DNA from: Lacisediminihabitans changchengi
GTDB lineage: Bacteria > Actinomycetota > Actinomycetes > Actinomycetales > Microbacteriaceae
Direction of reading: 5' to 3'
DNA: 64,000 bases
Assembly (NCBI RefSeq): GCF_016634425.1
Contig: NZ_JAEPES010000001.1
Span: 627,183-691,182, forward strand
The notes under the pieces are model-generated. The model was not told the DNA's origin, did no database searches, and saw only the letters and a program-made list of their open reading frames with translations. The position numbers were made by a program, and so were the translations under genes. How positions within the stretch are numbered: position 1 is the stretch's first letter; each line of letters begins with the position of its first letter. Positions 8,064-17,028 of this stretch are shown here, in pieces.

Positions 8064-9086
8064 GTGGTTTCCGAACGCAGTCTCGAAGTGCTGCGGGTCA
8101 TCGTGCAGGACTACATCGCCTCTCGCGAACCGGTCGGGTCGAAGTCGATCGTCGATCGCTACTCGTTCGGGGTGTCTGCCGCGACAATCCGCAATGACAT
8201 GGCCCTGCTCGAAGAAGAGGAGCTGATCGCAGCCCCGCACACCTCGTCCGGTCGCATCCCGACAGACAAGGGCTACCGTGTCTTCGTCGACCAGCTCGCC
8301 GATCTGCGCCCACTGACATCCGCTCAGCGCACGGCGATCGAGACCTTTCTCGGCGCGTCCACCGACCTCGACGAGGTGCTCAGCCGCACCGTGCGCCTGC
8401 TCTCGCAGCTGACGCATCAGGTCGCTCTGGTTCAGTATCCGTCGCTCAGCCGGTCGCGCATCCGTCACATCGAATTGGTGCGCCTGGCTTCCGGCCGGAT
8501 GATGACGGTGCTGATCACCGACACCGGCCGGGTCGAGCAACGGCTCATCGATATCCCGACCGGACTCACCGATCCGTTCTTCGACGAACTGCGCGCGAAG
8601 CTGAATTCGAGTCTCGGCGGCCTCGGGCTCGCCGAGGCCGCGGAGAAACTCGCCACGCTGCCGACCCAGTTCTCGCGGGAGGACGCTCCGACCGTCGAAC
8701 TGATCACCATCGCCCTGATCGATCAGGTGCTCGCCAACCGCGCGGACAAGCTGGTCATGGCCGGCGCGGCGAACCTGGTGCGGACAGAAGAAGACTTCAC
8801 CGGGAGCATCTACCCGGTGCTCGAGGCGATCGAGGAGCAGGTCACCCTGCTTCGCCTGTTCGGTGAAATGGCGCCGGATCAGAACGGTTTCGCCGTCTCG
8901 ATCGGGCAGGAGAACGCCTCGTTCGGGCTCGGGGAGACGTCCGTGCTTACCAGCGGATACTCGACCTCGGGTGGTGAACTATCTCGTCTGGGCGTGCTCG
9001 GCCCGACCCGCATGGACTACTCGAACAACATGGCGGCGGTGCGAGCCGTCGCCCGCTATCTTTCCCGCCTTCTCGGCGAGAACTGA
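8064..9086 (+). CDS. hrcA: heat-inducible transcription repressor HrcA
   Basis: 340 aa from the GTG at 8064, chosen because it begins the family N-terminus and has an agaggtgg SD. HrcA binds CIRCE operators and represses chaperone genes. Visible are the winged-helix DNA-binding region (GSKSIVDRYSFGVSAATIRNDMA, about 25-47, and HTSSGRIPTDKGYR, about 58-71) and the C-terminal GAF-like dimerisation domain ending YLSRLLGEN. A CIRCE element lies 32-58 bp upstream, indicating autoregulation. dnaJ follows 61 bp downstream, probably in the same operon. Confidence 0.97.
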   Translation: MVSERSLEVLRVIVQDYIASREPVGSKSIVDRYSFGVSAATIRNDMALLEEEELIAAPHTSSGRIPTDKGYRVFVDQLADLRPLTSAQRTAIETFLGASTDLDEVLSRTVRLLSQLTHQVALVQYPSLSRSRIRHIELVRLASGRMMTVLITDTGRVEQRLIDIPTGLTDPFFDELRAKLNSSLGGLGLAEAAEKLATLPTQFSREDAPTVELITIALIDQVLANRADKLVMAGAANLVRTEEDFTGSIYPVLEAIEEQVTLLRLFGEMAPDQNGFAVSIGQENASFGLGETSVLTSGYSTSGGELSRLGVLGPTRMDYSNNMAAVRAVARYLSRLLGEN

Positions 9087-9147
9087 CATCGGCGTCATCG
9101 ACCGGCAGACAGCCGTCGATGCTGCGCCGGAAATGTAAAGGATCACT

Positions 9148-10254
9148 GTGGCAGACCACTACGAAGTACTCGGCGTCGACCGGAACGCCTCCGCCGACGA
9201 GATCAAGAAGGCGTACCGGCGCTTGGCGCGCGAGCTGCACCCCGACGTGAACCCGGGGGCGGATGCCTCCGAACGCTTCAAACTCGTCACCCACGCGTAC
9301 GACGTGCTCTCCGACCCGCAGCAGCGCCAGCAGTTCGACGCCGGACCCCAGGCCGGTTTCGGCGGCGGCGGCGGCAACTTCGGCGGATTCGGCGACATCT
9401 TCGAGACGTTCTTCGGGGGAGGTCAGCAGACCCGCGGGCCCCGGTCTCGTCGCGAGCGCGGCCAGGACGCCCTGGTGCGCGTCGAGGTCGACCTCGACGA
9501 CGTGATCTTCGGCACCACCCGCGACATCGAGGTGGACACCGCCATCCTCTGCGAGACCTGCAACGGTTCGTGCTGCGCGCCGGGAACCCAGCCGGTCACC
9601 TGTGACATCTGCCACGGCAGCGGACAGATTCAGCGCACCGTGCGCAGCCTCCTCGGCAACGTGATGACCTCGAGCCCCTGCGGTACCTGCCGCGGCTACG
9701 GCACCGTCATCCCGAACCCCTGCGGCACCTGCCAGGGTCAGGGTCGCGTGCGCGCCCGCCGCAGCATCCCCGTCGACATCCCCGCCGGTGTCGACACAGG
9801 ACTGCGCCTTCAGCTGCCGAACCAGGGCGAGGTCGGGCCGGCCGGCGGCCAGAACGGCGACCTGTACCTCGAGATCAAGGTGCGCCACCACGACGTCTTC
9901 AGCCGCAACGGGGACGACCTGCTCGCCACCCTTGAGGTGCAGATGACGGATGCCATCCTCGGCACCAAGACCACGCTGAAGACCCTGGATGGTGAGGTCA
10001 GTTTCGACATCAAGCCGGGCACGCAGAGCGCGGAGGTGATCACGGTCAAGGATCGCGGCATCACCCGTCTGCGCGGCAACGGTCGCGGTGACCTGAAGAT
10101 CGGCATTCAGGTGGCGACACCCACGAAGCTGAACCACAAGGAACAGAACCTGATGAAGCAGTTCGCCGACCTGCGCAAGCCGGCCGCACCGACGCTGACA
10201 CACTTCCAGCAGGGCCTGTTCCAGAAGCTGCGCGACCGCTTCCTCAACATCTAG
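9148..10254 (+). CDS. dnaJ: molecular chaperone DnaJ
   Basis: 368 aa, GTG start after an aaagga SD. DnaJ stimulates DnaK ATPase. Domains in order: J domain with HPD at 31-33; a Gly/Phe region with GGGGG and [15 protein letters not shown]; a zinc finger of four C-x2-C repeats; the C-terminal substrate domain. The first zinc repeat reads CETCNGSC, with Cys replacing the usual last Gly, followed by the regular [16 protein letters not shown] and CGTCQGQG. The link to hrcA marks it as the HrcA-linked DnaJ (often called DnaJ2) of actinobacteria; a grpE-dnaK-linked copy is expected elsewhere. Confidence 0.96.
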   Translation: MADHYEVLGVDRNASADEIKKAYRRLARELHPDVNPGADASERFKLVTHAYDVLSDPQQRQQFDAGPQAGFGGGGGNFGGFGDIFETFFGGGQQTRGPRSRRERGQDALVRVEVDLDDVIFGTTRDIEVDTAILCETCNGSCCAPGTQPVTCDICHGSGQIQRTVRSLLGNVMTSSPCGTCRGYGTVIPNPCGTCQGQGRVRARRSIPVDIPAGVDTGLRLQLPNQGEVGPAGGQNGDLYLEIKVRHHDVFSRNGDDLLATLEVQMTDAILGTKTTLKTLDGEVSFDIKPGTQSAEVITVKDRGITRLRGNGRGDLKIGIQVATPTKLNHKEQNLMKQFADLRKPAAPTLTHFQQGLFQKLRDRFLNI

Positions 10255-10280
10255 CCAGCTCCGCCCGACCCGGGGGGTTC

Positions 10281-10371
10281 GGAAACTCAGGACAATGGTC
10301 ATGTGCTGCCGATGCGCGCCCGGAGTTCGGGGAATCCGTCCTCGGGGCCTTGACCACTTTCCTGAGTTTCC
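10281..10371. repeat. interspersed inverted-repeat element, copy 3 (91 bp)
   Basis: Arms GGAAACTCAGGA (10281-10292) and TCCTGAGTTTCC (10360-10371). Inner GGTCA (10297-10301) matches TGACC (10351-10355). TTC and GAAGGG flank the outer ends. It lies inside the dnaJ-rsmE interval, 27 bp after the dnaJ stop. Confidence 0.95.
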
Positions 10372-10389
10372 GAAGGGACCCCTCACCGC

Positions 10390-11118
10390 ATGGCGCACTT
10401 CTATCTCAGCGAAGACCTCGAGCCCGTCGAGATCGGCGCGCAGATCTCGGTCACCGGCTCCGAGGCGAAGCACGCCGTCACGGTGAGTCGCATCCAGGTG
10501 GGGGAGTCCATCGCGATCGGCAACGGGTCCGGTTTCGTCGCGACCGGTGAGGTGGTGAGTGCCGCGCCGACCGAGTTCGTCGTGAAGGTCGAGCGGGTGT
10601 CATCCGTCGCCCCGGTGAGCCCCGCGATCTGGCTCGCCCAGGCGCTCGCGAAGGGCGACCGGGACGAATACGCGGTGCAGCAGGCCACCGAGCTCGGCGT
10701 GGACGGGGTGATCCCGTGGTCGGCGCAGCGATCGATCTCCAAGTGGGAGGGCCCTAAGGTGCGCAAGGGCCGCGACCGCTGGATGGCGATCGTGCGGGAG
10801 GCGACCAAGCAGTCGGTGCGCGGGTGGATCCCCGAGGTGGGCGACCTCGTCTCCACTCCTCAGCTCGCCCTCCTGGCCAAAGAGACGCGGATGCTCGTAC
10901 TCGACCCGACCGCGAGCGGGACGCTCAGCGGACTCGACCTGGACGGCCGCGACCTCGTCGTCGTCGTCGGACCGGAGGGCGGAATCGCGCCTCCCGAGCT
11001 GTCACGGCTCGAGGGTGCGGGCGCTGAGCTGGTGCGGCTCGGCGACAACGTGTTGCGCACCTCCACCGCGGGGCCAGCCGCGATCGCGGTGCTCAGCGCG
11101 AAGCTCGGCCGCTGGTAG
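10390..11118 (+). CDS. rsmE: 16S rRNA m3U1498 methyltransferase
   Basis: RsmE, a SPOUT-fold methyltransferase that makes 3-methyluridine at U1498 of 16S rRNA; 242 aa. The N-terminal PUA-like part includes GSEAKHAVTVSRIQVGE, and the knotted C-terminal part has VVVVGPEGGIAPPEL and RLGDNVLRTSTAGPAAIAVL, the SAM-binding trefoil signature. The only SD-like sequence is gaaggg (10372-10377), which belongs to the outer flank of inverted-repeat copy 3, 12 nt before the ATG. Confidence 0.95.
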   Translation: MAHFYLSEDLEPVEIGAQISVTGSEAKHAVTVSRIQVGESIAIGNGSGFVATGEVVSAAPTEFVVKVERVSSVAPVSPAIWLAQALAKGDRDEYAVQQATELGVDGVIPWSAQRSISKWEGPKVRKGRDRWMAIVREATKQSVRGWIPEVGDLVSTPQLALLAKETRMLVLDPTASGTLSGLDLDGRDLVVVVGPEGGIAPPELSRLEGAGAELVRLGDNVLRTSTAGPAAIAVLSAKLGRW

Positions 11119-11167
11119 CGAGCACCGCTGACAGCGAACGACCGCGCGCCGGGGTGGGCCTCTCACT

Positions 11168-11180
11168 TAAGATTGGTCGC
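11168..11180 (+). promoter_or_regulatory. -10 element for HIT protein gene
   Basis: TAAGAT (11168-11173) ends 7 nt before the ATG at 11181, consistent with a leaderless transcript that would start the HIT-phoH-ybeY run. Confidence 0.4.
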
Positions 11181-11531
11181 ATGTCCGCTCCCGAGAAAAC
11201 AGTCTTCGAGCTCATTGTGGAGCGCGCTATTCCGGCCGACATCGTCTTCGAAAACGACCGGGTGATCGCGTTCCGCGACATCGCCCCGCAGGCCCCGGTG
11301 CATCTGCTGGTGGTGCCGAAGAGTTCCGAATACCGCAACGTCACCGAGCTCGCCGCCGGTGATCCCGCTCTGCTCGCCGAGGTCGTGGCCATCGCCCAGC
11401 AGCTCGCCGACGAATACGCAAGTGGCGAGTACCGTCTCGTGTTCAACACCGGTTCGTCCGTCGGACAGACCGTTTTCCACGTGCACGCCCACCTCCTGGG
11501 CGGCCACCTCCCGGAAGGCTCACTTGCCTGA
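11181..11531 (+). CDS. HIT family nucleotide-binding protein
   Basis: 116 aa. A histidine-triad hydrolase/transferase of the HinT branch, acting on nucleoside phosphoramidates or related AMP-linked substrates. It shows the N-terminal ADIVFENDRVIAFRDIAPQAPVHLLVVPK, VFNTGSSVGQTVFHVHAHLLGG and the triad H100-x-H102-x-H104. The ATG at 11181 gives the family length. Its stop overlaps the TTG proposed as the phoH start, suggesting translational coupling. Confidence 0.92.
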   Translation: MSAPEKTVFELIVERAIPADIVFENDRVIAFRDIAPQAPVHLLVVPKSSEYRNVTELAAGDPALLAEVVAIAQQLADEYASGEYRLVFNTGSSVGQTVFHVHAHLLGGHLPEGSLA

Positions 11532-12567
11532 TCGTTCGATTCCCCGTCCCGTCGCCGGAGCGACGGACCGCGTTGAGAAGCGCGTCGACGGCGTCGCCAT
11601 GGTGCGACTTCTTGGTCCGCAGGACCGACTGCTTAAAACGATCGAGCGGCAGTATCCGCTCGTCACCGTGCTCGTGCGCGGCAATGAGATCACCCTGGAG
11701 GGTGACACCGATCAGGTCCACGCCGCCGTGCGCCTGGTCGACGAGCTGATCGAGATGGTGCGCGGCGACCGCGACCTTGGCGAGCAGGAAGTGACCGAGT
11801 CGGCAAAGATGCTCCGCAACGACCCCCAGTCCAGCCCCGCCGAGTTGCTCAGCCAGGCGATCCTCACCAGCCGAGGCAAGAGCATCCGGCCGAAGACGCT
11901 CGGCCAGAAAGACTACGTCGACGCCATCGATGAGAACACCATCGTGTTCGGCATCGGACCAGCCGGTACCGGCAAGACCTACCTGGCGATGGCGAAGGCG
12001 GTGCAGGCTCTGCAACGCAAAGAGGTGAGCCGCATCATCCTGACCCGGCCCGCCGTCGAGGCCGGCGAGCGACTGGGCTACCTGCCCGGAAGCCTCACCG
12101 ACAAGATCGACCCGTATCTGCGCCCGCTGTACGACGCGCTCAACGAGATGATGGATCCGGAGATCGTGCCGAAGCTGCTCGCTGCCGGCACCATCGAGGT
12201 CGCCCCGCTTGCCTACATGCGCGGGCGCACCCTGAACGAGGCCTTCGTGGTGCTCGACGAGGCGCAGAACACCAGCCCCGAGCAGATGAAGATGTTCCTC
12301 ACCCGGCTCGGACACGGCTCGAAGATGGTCGTGACCGGTGACATCACCCAGGTCGACCTGCCGGTGGGCGCGAGCGGTCTGCAGTTGGTGACCCGCGTGC
12401 TCGACAACATCGACGAGATCTACTTCGCGCGCCTGACCAGCCAGGATGTCGTGCGGCACAACCTGGTCGGCCGCATCGTCGACGCCTACACCAAGTACGA
12501 CTCCGAGAAGCTCGCTGATCGGTACGAGCGGGAAAACCGCCGCGAAAACCAAGGACGCGCAGAATGA
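11524..12567 (+). CDS. phoH: PhoH-like ATPase
   Basis: 347 aa from the TTG at 11524, which has a GGAAGG SD 5 nt upstream and overlaps the HIT stop; the ATG at 11599 is an alternative that would remove a conserved [19 protein letters not shown] region. PhoH family P-loop ATPase with an N-terminal KH-like segment, Walker A GPAGTGKT (about 145-152) and Walker B VVLDEAQN. Neighbours YbeY and Era connect it to RNA metabolism and ribosome maturation, but its exact role is unproven. ybeY overlaps its 3' end by 4 bp. Confidence 0.95.
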   Translation: MPDRSIPRPVAGATDRVEKRVDGVAMVRLLGPQDRLLKTIERQYPLVTVLVRGNEITLEGDTDQVHAAVRLVDELIEMVRGDRDLGEQEVTESAKMLRNDPQSSPAELLSQAILTSRGKSIRPKTLGQKDYVDAIDENTIVFGIGPAGTGKTYLAMAKAVQALQRKEVSRIILTRPAVEAGERLGYLPGSLTDKIDPYLRPLYDALNEMMDPEIVPKLLAAGTIEVAPLAYMRGRTLNEAFVVLDEAQNTSPEQMKMFLTRLGHGSKMVVTGDITQVDLPVGASGLQLVTRVLDNIDEIYFARLTSQDVVRHNLVGRIVDAYTKYDSEKLADRYERENRRENQGRAE

Positions 12568-13088
12568 CCATCGAGATCAACAACGAGTCGACGATCCCCG
12601 TCGATGAGGCTGCACTGCTGCGCCTGGCCGCCTTCGCCCTCGACAGCCTGCACGTGCACCGCGATGCCGAGCTCGCGATCGTGCTCGTGGACGAGGGCGC
12701 AATGGAGCAGTTGCACCTGCAGTGGATGGACGAGCCCGGCCCCACCGACGTGCTGAGCTTTCCGATGGACGAGCTGCGCCCCGGTACCGAGGATGCGATC
12801 ACCCCCGCCGGTCTGCTCGGCGACATCGTGCTCTGCCCGCAGGTGGCCATCGTCCAGGCCGAGGCGGCTGGCCACTCACCGCTCGACGAAATGCTCCTGT
12901 TGACGACCCACGGCATCCTTCACCTTCTCGGCTTCGATCACGCGGAGCCCGACGAGGAGAAGGAGATGTTCGGCCTGCAGAAGGAGATCCTCACCGCATT
13001 CGCCCGTTCCGACGGGTCGGATGCGGAGCGATGGACCTTCCCGCGGCTGACCTCCGAACAGTCGGCTTCCGAACAGTCGACGGAGTAG
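12564..13088 (+). CDS. ybeY: endoribonuclease/rRNA maturation factor YbeY
   Basis: 174 aa. Zinc-dependent endoribonuclease for 16S rRNA 3' maturation and ribosome quality control. The metal site [11 protein letters not shown] places H116, H120 and H126, and the usual [11 protein letters not shown] and [10 protein letters not shown] segments precede it. ATG overlaps the phoH stop (ATGA). The C-terminus contains a short duplicated [16 protein letters not shown] tail that is not part of the fold. Confidence 0.96.
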   Translation: MTIEINNESTIPVDEAALLRLAAFALDSLHVHRDAELAIVLVDEGAMEQLHLQWMDEPGPTDVLSFPMDELRPGTEDAITPAGLLGDIVLCPQVAIVQAEAAGHSPLDEMLLLTTHGILHLLGFDHAEPDEEKEMFGLQKEILTAFARSDGSDAERWTFPRLTSEQSASEQSTE

Positions 13089-13092
13089 TGCC

Positions 13093-14397
13093 GTGATTCC
13101 GATCTTCATCAGCGTGGCCGTGCTGCTGGTGATCTTCGGCGGCCTCCTCGCCGCGGTCGACTCCGCGCTCAGTGTGCTCTCTCGCGCCGACCTGCTCGAG
13201 CTGGCGGCGCACGCAACGCGGTCCCGCAAAGCTCTCAGCGCGATGGCGACGGATGTCGGCGCTCACATCAACGCGATCAACTTCATGCGTGTGGTTGCCG
13301 AGACCGCCGCGGCCGTGCTCGTGTCGCTCGCGCTGGCGTACCGCCTGGACTGGTGGCTGGCACTGATCATCGCCGTGCTCATCATGACGGTGGTCTCCTT
13401 CGTGCTGGTCGGGTCGAGCCCGCGCAGCGTCGGTCGGGTGCATGCTCGTGCGGTCATGCGTTTCTCGGCGGTGCTGGTGCACGCCGTCCGGGCGTTCCTC
13501 GGACCCATCGCCGCCGCCCTGGTCGCCATCGGCAACCGGGTCACTCCGGGGCGGACGGCGACCTTCTCCTCGGAGGAACAGCTGCTCAGCATGGTCGACG
13601 AGGCGACGGAGCTCGACGTGCTCGAGGAGGACGATCGCGAGCTCATCCACTCGATCTTCGAGTTCAACGACACCGTGGTGCGCGAGGTGATGATCCCGCG
13701 AACGGACATGGTCACCATCGACGCGGTCGAAGACGTCGGTACCGCGATGGGACTGTTCCTCAGCAAGGGCGTCTCGCGCATGCCGGTCATCGGGTCGGAT
13801 GTCGATGAGGTCATCGGCATCCTCTATCTGCGGGATGTCGCGCGCCTCAGTTACGAGCGACCGAAAGGTCTCGACGGGGTGACCGTCGACTCGCTCGCGC
13901 GAACGGCACTGTTCATCCCCGAATCGAAGAAGGCTGACGACACCCTGCGCCACATGCAGCTGGAGTCGAATCACCTCGCGATGGTGGTGGACGAGTACGG
14001 CGGAATCGCCGGGCTGGTGACACTCGAGGATCTCATCGAGGAGCTGGTCGGTGACATCTCCGACGAGTACGACCACGAGGTGACCGAGGTCGAGGACCTC
14101 ACGGGTGGGCGCTACCGTGTGGCCGCACGTCTGCCTGTCGACGAACTCGGGGAGCTGTTCGACATCGAGCTGGAAGACGACGATGTCGACTCGGTCGGGG
14201 GACTCCTGACCAAGGCCCTCGGAAGGCTGCCCCTCCCGGGCTCCACCGCCACGTACTCTGGACTCATCCTTACCGCCGACCGTACGGAGGGTCGCCGCAA
14301 GCGACTCAGCACCGTGCTGGTCGAGCGTGACCAGGCCCTTCTCGACGCGCAGGCCGCGTTCCGCCGCACCACCACTGGAGACGACAATGCTGAATGA
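13093..14397 (+). CDS. CNNM/CBS/CorC-type membrane protein (hemolysin C family)
   Basis: 434 aa, GTG start 4 bp after ybeY. N-terminal CNNM (DUF21) domain with hydrophobic segments at about 1-20, 58-78 and 85-107, a cytoplasmic CBS pair (REVMIPRTDMVTIDA; MVVDEYGGIAGLVTLEDLIEELVGDI) and a C-terminal CorC_HlyC domain (GGRYRVAARLPVDELGELF). The family is linked to Mg2+ or cobalt transport/efflux; the toxin name is historical. Conserved placement between ybeY and era suggests a housekeeping role. era starts inside its 3' end. Confidence 0.93.
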   Translation: MIPIFISVAVLLVIFGGLLAAVDSALSVLSRADLLELAAHATRSRKALSAMATDVGAHINAINFMRVVAETAAAVLVSLALAYRLDWWLALIIAVLIMTVVSFVLVGSSPRSVGRVHARAVMRFSAVLVHAVRAFLGPIAAALVAIGNRVTPGRTATFSSEEQLLSMVDEATELDVLEEDDRELIHSIFEFNDTVVREVMIPRTDMVTIDAVEDVGTAMGLFLSKGVSRMPVIGSDVDEVIGILYLRDVARLSYERPKGLDGVTVDSLARTALFIPESKKADDTLRHMQLESNHLAMVVDEYGGIAGLVTLEDLIEELVGDISDEYDHEVTEVEDLTGGRYRVAARLPVDELGELFDIELEDDDVDSVGGLLTKALGRLPLPGSTATYSGLILTADRTEGRRKRLSTVLVERDQALLDAQAAFRRTTTGDDNAE

Positions 14398-15286
14398 CGC
14401 CGAGTTCCGAGCCGGATTCGTCTCCTTCGTCGGGCGCCCGAACGTGGGCAAGTCCACGCTGACCAACGCGCTGGTCGGCGAGAAGGTCGCGATCACCTCG
14501 TCGAAGCCGCAGACCACCCGCCGCGCCATCCGGGGCATCGCGCACTCGGAGCAGGGTCAGCTGATCCTGGTTGATACCCCCGGCATGCACCGCCCGCGCA
14601 CACTGCTCGGGGAGCGGCTCAACTCCATCGTGCAGTCGACCCTCGGCGACGTCGACGTGGTCGGCTTCTGCGTGCCAGCCGACGAGAAGATCGGCCCGGG
14701 CGACCGCTACATCAACGAGCAGCTCGACTCGTTCCCGCGGGCGAAGAAGGTGGCGATCGTGACCAAGATCGACGCCGCCTCGCGCCCCGCCGTGGCGGCC
14801 CAGCTGCTGGCGGTGTCGCAGCTGCGGGAGTGGGAGGCGATCATCCCGGTGTCTGCCACCAGCAAGATCCAGCTGGACACGCTCGCGACCGAGCTGATCC
14901 GTCTGCTGCCGGTGTCGACCGCGCTGTACCCTGCCGACTCGGTCACCGAGGAGAGCCTGGAATCGCGGATCTCGGAGCTCATTCGCGAGGCCGTGCTCGA
15001 GGGCGTCGAAGACGAACTGCCGCACTCGATCGCGGTGACCATAGACGACATCGTCGAGCGAGACGACAAGGATCTGGTCGAGGTCTTCGCCAACCTCTTC
15101 GTCGAGCGGGACAGCCAGAAGGGCATCATCATCGGACACCAGGGCTCGCGTCTGGCCGACGTGGGCGCCCGGGCTCGGGCTCAGATCGAGCCGCTCGTCG
15201 GCAAGCAGGTGTTTCTGTCGCTGCGCGTGAAGGTCGCGAAGGACTGGCAGCGCGATCCGAAGCAGCTCGGCCGCCTCGGCTTCTAG
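14387..15286 (+). CDS. era: GTPase Era
   Basis: 299 aa from the ATG at 14387, which overlaps the upstream stop by 11 bp. Era binds the 3' end of 16S rRNA and acts in 30S assembly. P-loop GRPNVGKST (16-24), DTPGMH (G3) and a G4 motif TKID in place of NKID (seen in other Era proteins of actinobacteria). The C-terminal KH domain includes KGIIIGHQGSRLADVGARAR and the ending LGRLGF. Last gene of the ribosome-maturation run; copy 4 of the inverted repeat begins 46 bp after the stop. Confidence 0.97.
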   Translation: MLNDAEFRAGFVSFVGRPNVGKSTLTNALVGEKVAITSSKPQTTRRAIRGIAHSEQGQLILVDTPGMHRPRTLLGERLNSIVQSTLGDVDVVGFCVPADEKIGPGDRYINEQLDSFPRAKKVAIVTKIDAASRPAVAAQLLAVSQLREWEAIIPVSATSKIQLDTLATELIRLLPVSTALYPADSVTEESLESRISELIREAVLEGVEDELPHSIAVTIDDIVERDDKDLVEVFANLFVERDSQKGIIIGHQGSRLADVGARARAQIEPLVGKQVFLSLRVKVAKDWQRDPKQLGRLGF

Positions 15287-15331
15287 CCCGCGCCTCACCG
15301 CCGCCCCGCTACATCCCCGCGTCCCACCTTC

Positions 15332-15411
15332 GGAAACTCAGGATTGTGGTCGGCCTCTGGCCCGCACGCGGGGCCTGTCGGGCGCGGATGCGACCAGAGT
15401 CCTGAGTTTCC
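15332..15411. repeat. interspersed inverted-repeat element, copy 4 (80 bp)
   Basis: Arms GGAAACTCAGGA (15332-15343) and TCCTGAGTTTCC (15400-15411). Inner GGTCG (15348-15352) matches CGACC (15391-15395). CCTTC flanks the left arm; the right flank is not conserved. Confidence 0.95.
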
Positions 15412-15518
15412 CTATGAGGGTGCACGGGTGGCCACCTCGCGACGACGGAGGTCCAGGACATGAGGAGCGGGCGACCTCTCGGGAGGCCGGGCGACACGGG
15501 TAGGCGGCCTTGTCACGG

Positions 15519-15622
15519 CAGCGTCGGTACCCAGCGTCGGTACCCAGCGTCAGTGCCCACCGTGAGTGCCCACCGTGAGTGCCCACCGTGAGTGCCCACC
15601 GTCAGTGCCCACCGTCAGTGCC
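15519..15622. repeat. tandem repeat, 8 x 13 bp
   Basis: Eight consecutive 13-bp units. Units 1-2 read CAGCGTCGGTACC, unit 3 CAGCGTCAGTGCC, units 4-6 CACCGTGAGTGCC, and units 7-8 CACCGTCAGTGCC. Drift along the array suggests stepwise expansion. It lies about 115 bp upstream of the esterase start. Confidence 0.95.
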
Positions 15623-15738
15623 CCTCATCAGGTTTCTCCAGGATTTTCTGAAGACTCACACAGGAAGCGCGAAATCACACCTGGGGCAGCGTCGACCCTC
15701 GCATACTGACTCACGGCACCCGCTCGAAAGGCACGACC

Positions 15739-17028
15739 GTGATCTCCGCACTGCTCTCGCTCCACCTGATCAGCGGGCCGTTGCCCGTCGTGGTCATGGC
15801 CCTCGGAGCGGCTGCACTGGTCGCGCTGCTCGTCACCCGCCGGTGGCGTCGCTGGTTGCCCGTTGCAGGGGTCGTCGGGCTTGCCGGACTCGGACTCGGC
15901 TATCTTCTCTGTTGGCTTCTCGGGGATGTCCTCGACCTCTTCGACGTGGATCTCTCCTTCACGACCCGGACCTGGTTCGCCGTTCTGGTAGCTGGCATGG
16001 CGCTCGGAATCGCCCGATCGTTCCGCGCGGGCCCGCGTTCGAAGGTGTTGGGTGCCGTGGTGGTGGTGGTGGCGGTGCTCGTCGGATCTGTGGGGATCAA
16101 TGCCGATCTTGGCGAGTTTCCGACGGTGAAGGATGCGGTGGGCCTCGGTGGATACCGCCCGCTGGTCCTCCCCGCTCGTGGAGCGAGCGAGCCGATCGAC
16201 ACGTGGACCTCGCCGGCGCACATGCCGCAGAACGGTCGGGTCGGCACGGTTACCATTCCCGCGACGAGCTCGCATTTCGCTGCGCGACCGGCGATCGTCT
16301 ACCTTCCGCCTGCCGCGCTGGTCGCTCGTCCGGCCAAGCTGCCCGTCCTCGTCATGCTCTCGGGACAGCCGGGAGCGCCCTCCGACCTGTTCACGTCCGG
16401 CGCGCTCGCGAGCGCACTCGACTCCTATGCGCACAGCCATGACGGGTTGGCTCCGATCGTCGTGGTGCCAGATCAGTTGGGGCAGGAGACGGCGAACCCG
16501 ATGTGCGTCGACGGCGCGCTCGGCAACTCCGCGACCTATGTCACCCGCGATGTCGCAGCCTGGGTCCATGCGCATCTCACGGCACTATCGGGGCCGGCCG
16601 ACCGGGGGATTGGCGGCTTCTCCCAAGGGGGAACCTGCTCCATCCAACTCGGCGCAGCACACCCCAGCCTCTACGGCAGCATCGTCGATATCTCGGGCCA
16701 GGTCGCGCCGAAGCGAGGCACAGTGCAGCAGACCATCGACGCGGGTTTCGCAGGCTCGCGGTCCGCATACGAGGCTGCATTACCCGCCGCGATCTTGGCC
16801 CGGTCAGCTCCGTACACGAACAGCTTTGCGCTCTTCGCGGTGGGATCGGGCGACCAGCGATACGGCCCGGGGCTGAGGCAGGTCGCCGCTGAGGCGTCGG
16901 CGGCCGGGATGACGACGCATCTGTACGTCTCCCCGGGAACCGCGCATGATTGGCACACCGTGCGCTACTCGTTGGCCAAGATGATTCCCGCGATAAGCGA
17001 GCATTGGGGGTTGATATCCCATGGTTAG
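15739..17028 (+). CDS. membrane-anchored esterase of the alpha/beta-hydrolase fold
   Basis: 429 aa, GTG start with a gaaagg SD. About four N-terminal transmembrane helices (roughly 10-33, 41-62, 75-95, 104-120) precede an esterase-D/antigen-85-like hydrolase domain. The nucleophile elbow is GFSQGG (S295), VVVPDQLGQE lies upstream, and SPGTAHDW near the C-terminus supplies the candidate catalytic His. The hydrolase domain probably faces outward. Its 3' end overlaps the start of an MprF-like aminoacyl-lipid synthase gene by 8 bp, so I infer it acts on aminoacylated lipids, as adjacent esterases do in other actinobacteria. The substrate is not shown by sequence. Confidence 0.8.
   Translation: MISALLSLHLISGPLPVVVMALGAAALVALLVTRRWRRWLPVAGVVGLAGLGLGYLLCWLLGDVLDLFDVDLSFTTRTWFAVLVAGMALGIARSFRAGPRSKVLGAVVVVVAVLVGSVGINADLGEFPTVKDAVGLGGYRPLVLPARGASEPIDTWTSPAHMPQNGRVGTVTIPATSSHFAARPAIVYLPPAALVARPAKLPVLVMLSGQPGAPSDLFTSGALASALDSYAHSHDGLAPIVVVPDQLGQETANPMCVDGALGNSATYVTRDVAAWVHAHLTALSGPADRGIGGFSQGGTCSIQLGAAHPSLYGSIVDISGQVAPKRGTVQQTIDAGFAGSRSAYEAALPAAILARSAPYTNSFALFAVGSGDQRYGPGLRQVAAEASAAGMTTHLYVSPGTAHDWHTVRYSLAKMIPAISEHWGLISHG

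Larger units (their letters stand above)
15287..15738. other. 452-bp intergenic region rich in repeats
   Basis: No gene is supported here. In order it holds inverted-repeat copy 4 (15332-15411), about 105 bp of unremarkable GC-rich sequence, an 8x13-bp tandem repeat (15519-15622), and a 115-bp promoter-side segment that is less GC-rich, with CATACT (15702-15707) as a possible -10 and a gaaagg SD for the esterase gene. Confidence 0.7.

Noticed and set aside
15519..15622. CRISPR array
   Set aside because: Units are 13 bp, directly abutting and without spacers; a plain tandem repeat.
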